Shown in pieces: positions 60,322-64,000 of a stretch of 64,000 nt of DNA. The DNA comes from Amorphoplanes digitatis. GTDB taxonomy: Bacteria > Actinomycetota > Actinomycetes > Mycobacteriales > Micromonosporaceae. The notes under the pieces were generated by a model. It saw only the letters and a program-made list of their open reading frames with translations. It was not told the DNA's origin and made no database searches. Location: positions 8,702,001 through 8,766,000 of the forward strand of contig NZ_JACHNH010000001.1 in the NCBI RefSeq assembly GCF_014205335.1, read 5' to 3'. Both the position numbers and the translations under genes were made by a program. Every line of letters begins with the position of its first letter. The first letter of the stretch is position 1.

Positions 60322-61131
60322 GTGGAGTACACCACGGGGGCGCCCTCGTGGCGACTTGTCCTGCGACGAGCCCTCGGCGGACTGCGCCCGAGGCGGCCGA
60401 GCCAGCGCCAGCGTGGCTGGTCGATCGCGGTCCCGTTGATCGGGCTCGCGGCCGGCCTGCTCTTCACGACCTCGGCCACGACGGCCGACGGCACGGCACT
60501 GCGCGACGACCGTAGACCCCAGTTGGCTCAGCTTATCGCCGACAAGCGTGCCCGGTTGGAAGACCGCGAGGAACGCGCCGCCAACCTGCGGGCGATCGTC
60601 GACCAGGACGCCGCGAAACTCGCAGACGTGGACGAGCCGGTCAAATCCGCCCGCGAACGCGCCGCCGCGATGCGCGGCGGCGCCGGCTTCACCACCCTGC
60701 GCGGTCCGGGAATCACGGTCCGCCTGAACGACTCGCCGCAGCGCGCCACCGGCGGCGGCACCGACGCGCCGGAGAACGACGACCTGGTCGTCCACCAGGG
60801 CGATGTACAGGCCGTGGTGAACGCATTGTGGGCCGGCGGGGCCGAGGCAATGTCGATCATGGATGTCCGCGTCATCTCCACGAGCGCGGTACGCTGTGTC
60901 GGCAACACGCTGCTGCTTCACGGTCAGGTCTTCTCGCCGCCCTTCAAGATCACAGCAATCGGCGAACCCACAGCGATGCATCAGGCGTTGGAGTCCGCAG
61001 AGGGAGTCCAGCAATTCCGGGCTGCTGTCGCCGATTTCGGCCTCGGCTATCAGGAAACCGTCGAGAGGAATGTGACTGTGCGGGCGTACGACGGGTCGAG
61101 TGACCTCCGATCCGCCGAGGTCACCGAGTGA
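60322..61131 (+). CDS. DUF881 family membrane-anchored protein
   Basis: This 269-aa protein has a single N-terminal transmembrane helix (SIAVPLIGLAAGLLFTTSATT, about residues 33-55) and a helical linker (LIADKRARLEDREERAANLRAIVD). The DUF881 fold follows: GPGITVRLNDSP, LVVHQGDVQAVVNALWAGGAEAMSIMDVRVISTSAVRCVGNTLLLHGQVFSPPFKITAIG. DUF881 proteins sit beside crgA and class E sortases across actinobacteria; their role is not established. The GTG 60322 start follows GGGAGGACAACCGAC. The stop overlaps the sortase ATG (TGATG). Confidence 0.93.
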   Translation: MEYTTGAPSWRLVLRRALGGLRPRRPSQRQRGWSIAVPLIGLAAGLLFTTSATTADGTALRDDRRPQLAQLIADKRARLEDREERAANLRAIVDQDAAKLADVDEPVKSARERAAAMRGGAGFTTLRGPGITVRLNDSPQRATGGGTDAPENDDLVVHQGDVQAVVNALWAGGAEAMSIMDVRVISTSAVRCVGNTLLLHGQVFSPPFKITAIGEPTAMHQALESAEGVQQFRAAVADFGLGYQETVERNVTVRAYDGSSDLRSAEVTE

Positions 61132-64000
61132 TGGGGACGTCGGACGCCCAGGAGGGCGCGGCGTACTCGGGACGGCGTCGCGCACCCGACGGCGACGCCC
61201 AGACGGCATACATCCCCCGGATCACCGACGCGTCGCCGAACGGCATACCCGGCGGGCCGCTGGAGGTGCCGGGCGGACAAGGCGGAACGACGGCCTGGCC
61301 GTCCTTGCCGGGCGCCGGTCCGGCCGTTCCGGGCGGAAATCAGCCCCAGCTACCCCAGCAGGACCAACAGGCCCAGCAGCAGGCCCAGCAGGCCCAGTCG
61401 CCCCGCCCGGGCGATGCGCCCTCGCCCGCCGACACCGCCATCATCCTGACGGATGCGCCCGGCGGGCCGGGCCTGGACCAGATGGTCGCGCGAGCCGCTG
61501 CCGCCGCGCGGGCCGCCGCGAAGGTCGACTCCTCCCCCGTACTTCCGGGCGCCGCGCCCCGGCCGGCCGGATCCGCCACAGGACCGGCGACGGCGGCCCC
61601 GCTCACCGCGGCGGCCGCCTCGTTCGGTTCCGGCCCGCCCGCGCCGCCGGCACCCGGCCCCGCCGCACCGACGGCCCCCGGCGCCGGCAATCCATTCGAC
61701 TTCTTCTCCGCCGCGGCAGAGGAGGCCCCGGCCGCGCCTCGGCAGCCCCGGGGTGTGCCAGCCGATCCCGGCACGTTCGCACCGGCCGATCCCGGCGCTT
61801 TCGCACCAGCCAATCCCGGCACTTTCGCTCCAGCCAATCCCGGCACGTTCGCACCGGCCGATCCCGGCACTTTCGCACCAGCCGATCCCGGCACTTTCGC
61901 TCCAGCCAATCCCGGCGCGTTCTCTCCGGCCGATCCCGGCGCGTTCTCTCAATCGCCCGCCGGTGACGGGCGGCTGGTAGCCGGGGCGGAGGCGCCGTCC
62001 GCCGCCATCGGTCGTCCGACCAACGGCCGCACCCAGGCCTCCCGAGAGGCTCAGCCCGGCGACGACCGCGCATGGGCGAACGGCGATCCCCGGAATCCGC
62101 CCGGCGACGTGCGCACGTGGTCAACCGGCGACCCGCAGAACCCACCCAGCGACGTCCGCACGTGGTCGAACGGCGAGGCGCAAAACCCGGCCGGTGACAG
62201 CCGCGCATGGTCGAACGGCGAGGCGCAAAACCCGGCCGGTGACAGCCGCGCATGGTCGAACGGCGAGGCGCAAAACCCGGCCGGTGACAGCCGCGCATGG
62301 TCGAACGGCGAGGCGCAAAGCCCAGCTGGTGACAGCCGCGCATGGTCGAAGGTAGGTCCGCAGAGCTCGCCCGGCTATGCAGGCGGCGTCGAGGCGCGGT
62401 CCGCGAGCGGCTTCGGCGCCCTTCCGGACGGCCGCACGCCGAACGATTTCCCGCGGCCGACCCCGGGCCGCGACGACGTGCCCACAGACCCCGCCGACGC
62501 CTACCGCCGGCCGCCAGCGAACGGCACCGGTCCACGGCCGGCGCCCAGCGGATACGGCCGCTACGACAGCGCCCTGCCCGCCGCCCGCGATGATTCGTGG
62601 TCGGCCGCGGGTGAAGGCGCCGTGGCCGGTGCCGCCGCCGGCCGCCTGGCCGACGCGGTCCGTGGCGACGCGGTCCGTGGCGACGCGGTCCGTGGCGACG
62701 CGGTCCGTGGCGACGCGGTCCGTGGCGACGCGGTCCGTGGCGATGCCGTCCGCGGCGATGGCATCCGCGGCGATGGCATCCGCGGCGATGCCGTCGATCG
62801 CCGGTCGGCCGGCGCCTTCCCGCCCGGCCGTGACGACTCCCGGGACGGACTGCGGCGCCGGGACGAGGCACCCTACGACGACCGCGCGGCCGCCGCGTTC
62901 GGAGGGCGGCCGCCGATCGACGACCGGTCCGCCGGTCTCGGCCCGGCCGGCCGCCGGGGCGGCGTCGCGCCCCCCGGAACCCCGGCCCGGAGCCACGAAC
63001 CCGCCGCGCTGAACCAGGACCCGGCGGCCACCGCGATCATCCGCACCGCCGACGCTCCGACGGGCCTGCTCCCCTCCGTCCGGCCCAAGGCCGGCGCCCG
63101 GCCGGCATCGGACGTGGGCGGCCCGCTGCGCACGCCCTTGCCACCCGGGCCCGGCGACAAGGGTGCCGCCTCGGTCGCCGCGGCCACTGCCGCGGCGGCC
63201 GCCGATCCCGGCGATCCCGCCGGCGATGACGAGGCCGACAAGCCCCGGCGCGGAGAAAAAGTGGTCAAGCTGCGACCGGAACAGACGGACGAGGGTTACA
63301 AGAGCGTGTACTCCGAGTTGACCCGCCCCACACTGGGCTCGCGCATCCGGGCCGGCGTGCGGGTAGCCGGCGAGTTGATGATCACCTTCGGGCTGGTCGT
63401 GCTGCTCTTCGCCGGTTACCAGGTGTTCGGCAACTCGGCCAAGGTCGAGAACGAGCAGGACACCCTCGCCAATCAGCTCGACGACGAGTGGAACGATCCG
63501 ACCGTCGCGCCCTCGCAGCAGCCGGTCAAGGCCCCGGCCGCGCCCGGCAAGAATCTGGTCGGGCGGCTCTACATTCCCAAGCTCGGCATGGAGTGGGTCG
63601 TCGTCAACGGCGTGCGGCCGCAGGACATCCGGTACGCGCCCGGGCACTACCCGGACACCGCCGATCCCGGTGAGGTCGGCAACTTCTCGGTGGCCGGCCA
63701 CCGGATCCGCAAGATCTTCTGGCGGCTGGACGAGCTGAAGCCCGGCGACGTGATCGGGGTCGAGACCCGGTCGAACTGGTACGTCTACAAGGTCAGCCGC
63801 AGCGAGGTCGTGAAGCCCTCTGCCGTCGAGGTGGTGGCGCCGGTGCCGGGCAGGCCGAACGCCAAGGCGACAAAGGCGATGCTGACGCTGACCACCTGCA
63901 ACCCGAAGTTCAACAACTACCAACGACTCATCGTGCACGCCGAGCTCGTCGACACGGTCAAGCGCGACGCCGCGCTGCCCGGCGCCGGCAAGCCGGACGA
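61131..64000 (+). CDS. Class E sortase with very long repeat-rich cytoplasmic N-terminus (partial, runs off window)
   Basis: This frame, 956 or more residues, starts at ATG 61131 within the DUF881 stop. The first 740 or so residues are disordered and hold three tandem arrays: eight octapeptides ADPGTFAP (61761-61952), six 15-residue units NGEAQNPAGDSRAWS (62079-62348) and ten pentapeptides DAVRG/DGIRG (62652-62801). One transmembrane helix (ELMITFGLVVLLFAGYQVFG, about residue 747) follows. Then comes a sortase E domain with catalytic His in VAGHR (857), Cys in TLTTCNP (923) and Arg in YQRLIVHAEL (932). Sortase E cleaves LAXTG-type signals and attaches proteins to the wall. The long tail is atypical; most class E sortases have short N-termini. 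The C-terminus lies beyond the window. Confidence 0.93.
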   Translation, partial: MGTSDAQEGAAYSGRRRAPDGDAQTAYIPRITDASPNGIPGGPLEVPGGQGGTTAWPSLPGAGPAVPGGNQPQLPQQDQQAQQQAQQAQSPRPGDAPSPADTAIILTDAPGGPGLDQMVARAAAAARAAAKVDSSPVLPGAAPRPAGSATGPATAAPLTAAAASFGSGPPAPPAPGPAAPTAPGAGNPFDFFSAAAEEAPAAPRQPRGVPADPGTFAPADPGAFAPANPGTFAPANPGTFAPADPGTFAPADPGTFAPANPGAFSPADPGAFSQSPAGDGRLVAGAEAPSAAIGRPTNGRTQASREAQPGDDRAWANGDPRNPPGDVRTWSTGDPQNPPSDVRTWSNGEAQNPAGDSRAWSNGEAQNPAGDSRAWSNGEAQNPAGDSRAWSNGEAQSPAGDSRAWSKVGPQSSPGYAGGVEARSASGFGALPDGRTPNDFPRPTPGRDDVPTDPADAYRRPPANGTGPRPAPSGYGRYDSALPAARDDSWSAAGEGAVAGAAAGRLADAVRGDAVRGDAVRGDAVRGDAVRGDAVRGDAVRGDGIRGDGIRGDAVDRRSAGAFPPGRDDSRDGLRRRDEAPYDDRAAAAFGGRPPIDDRSAGLGPAGRRGGVAPPGTPARSHEPAALNQDPAATAIIRTADAPTGLLPSVRPKAGARPASDVGGPLRTPLPPGPGDKGAASVAAATAAAAADPGDPAGDDEADKPRRGEKVVKLRPEQTDEGYKSVYSELTRPTLGSRIRAGVRVAGELMITFGLVVLLFAGYQVFGNSAKVENEQDTLANQLDDEWNDPTVAPSQQPVKAPAAPGKNLVGRLYIPKLGMEWVVVNGVRPQDIRYAPGHYPDTADPGEVGNFSVAGHRIRKIFWRLDELKPGDVIGVETRSNWYVYKVSRSEVVKPSAVEVVAPVPGRPNAKATKAMLTLTTCNPKFNNYQRLIVHAELVDTVKRDAALPGAGKPD

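Noticed and set aside
62079..62348. Regular 45-bp repeats that could suggest a CRISPR array
   Set aside because: The units abut with no spacers and keep the reading frame (15 codons each), so they are coding tandem repeats. The same holds for 61761-61952 and 62652-62801.
62121..63938. A minus-strand open frame opposite the sortase gene
   Set aside because: The repetitive translation arises from the tandem arrays of the real gene. The sortase catalytic residues are on the plus strand.

Overview
This window is high-GC actinobacterial chromosome. The HspR/HAIR heat-shock system, an actinobacterial crgA-DUF881-class E sortase cluster, a bifunctional-type Dcd, a SCO4225-like membrane protein and a 45-residue basic peptide of a type I associate with Micromonosporaceae and their relatives all point to an Actinoplanes/Micromonospora-like organism. 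That placement is inference from gene content. No rRNA gene, CRISPR array, transposase or integrase was found.

Layout. 1-5.5 kb holds a DedA protein with a His-rich tail, a class II aldolase, an orphan ArsR-type repressor and two Pro-rich four-helix membrane proteins. 5.5-16.2 kb is dominated by protein quality control: clpB, and a dnaK-grpE-dnaJ-hspR operon, each with a HAIR site for HspR. Between them lie an MFS exporter, a KhtT/KhtU-like cation antiporter pair and a conserved 148-aa protein whose leader hides the Shine-Dalgarno of a tiny upstream ORF. 16.3-23.1 kb holds a translationally coupled pair of GTPases, a conserved 407-aa protein and a repeat-rich surface protein coupled to an 81-aa partner. 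23.5-27.1 kb is a branched-chain-type 2-oxoacid dehydrogenase operon (E1alpha, E1beta, E2). 27.3-41.1 kb holds housekeeping and stress genes: a giant disordered LppU-like protein, a thioredoxin-NHL protein, a TrhA/PAQR protein, a HxlR/QorB redox pair, SixA, a FadE5-like acyl-CoA dehydrogenase, a SpoIIE-type phosphatase and several small proteins.

41.2-55.0 kb is an accessory-looking, secretion-rich stretch. It encodes an SH3-like protein, an Ig-like protein, a PD40 propeller, a subtilase, a beta-rich protein, an RTX-type repeat protein and a LamG-like protein. Inside it, 3'-end copies of the tRNA-Gly(CCC) gene lie at about 44.6, 51.3 and 52.3 kb, all in the orientation of the intact tRNA at 52.6 kb. 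This is the pattern left by nested integration or tRNA duplication. A frameshifted membrane protein made of five 26-residue repeats sits between two of these copies. Dcd and a PNPOx-like protein share a divergent promoter containing a near-consensus SOS box. 55.1-64.0 kb holds two CNNM/DUF21 transporters, an EtfD-like membrane Fe-S oxidoreductase, crgA, a DUF881 protein and a class E sortase with a cytoplasmic tail of about 740 residues made partly of three tandem-repeat arrays.

How the genes connect. A palindrome of the form TTACCC-NN-SRGTAA lies upstream of the acyl-CoA dehydrogenase (two copies), the EtfD-like oxidoreductase and the TrhA gene. It plausibly ties beta-oxidation electron flow (FadE to ETF to EtfD to menaquinone) to one TetR-type regulator not encoded here. 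The two HAIR sites tie clpB to the dnaK operon. The best leads for something new are the tRNA-Gly repeat island with its repeat protein, the shared palindrome regulon, the giant-tailed sortase and the SD-sequestering leader.
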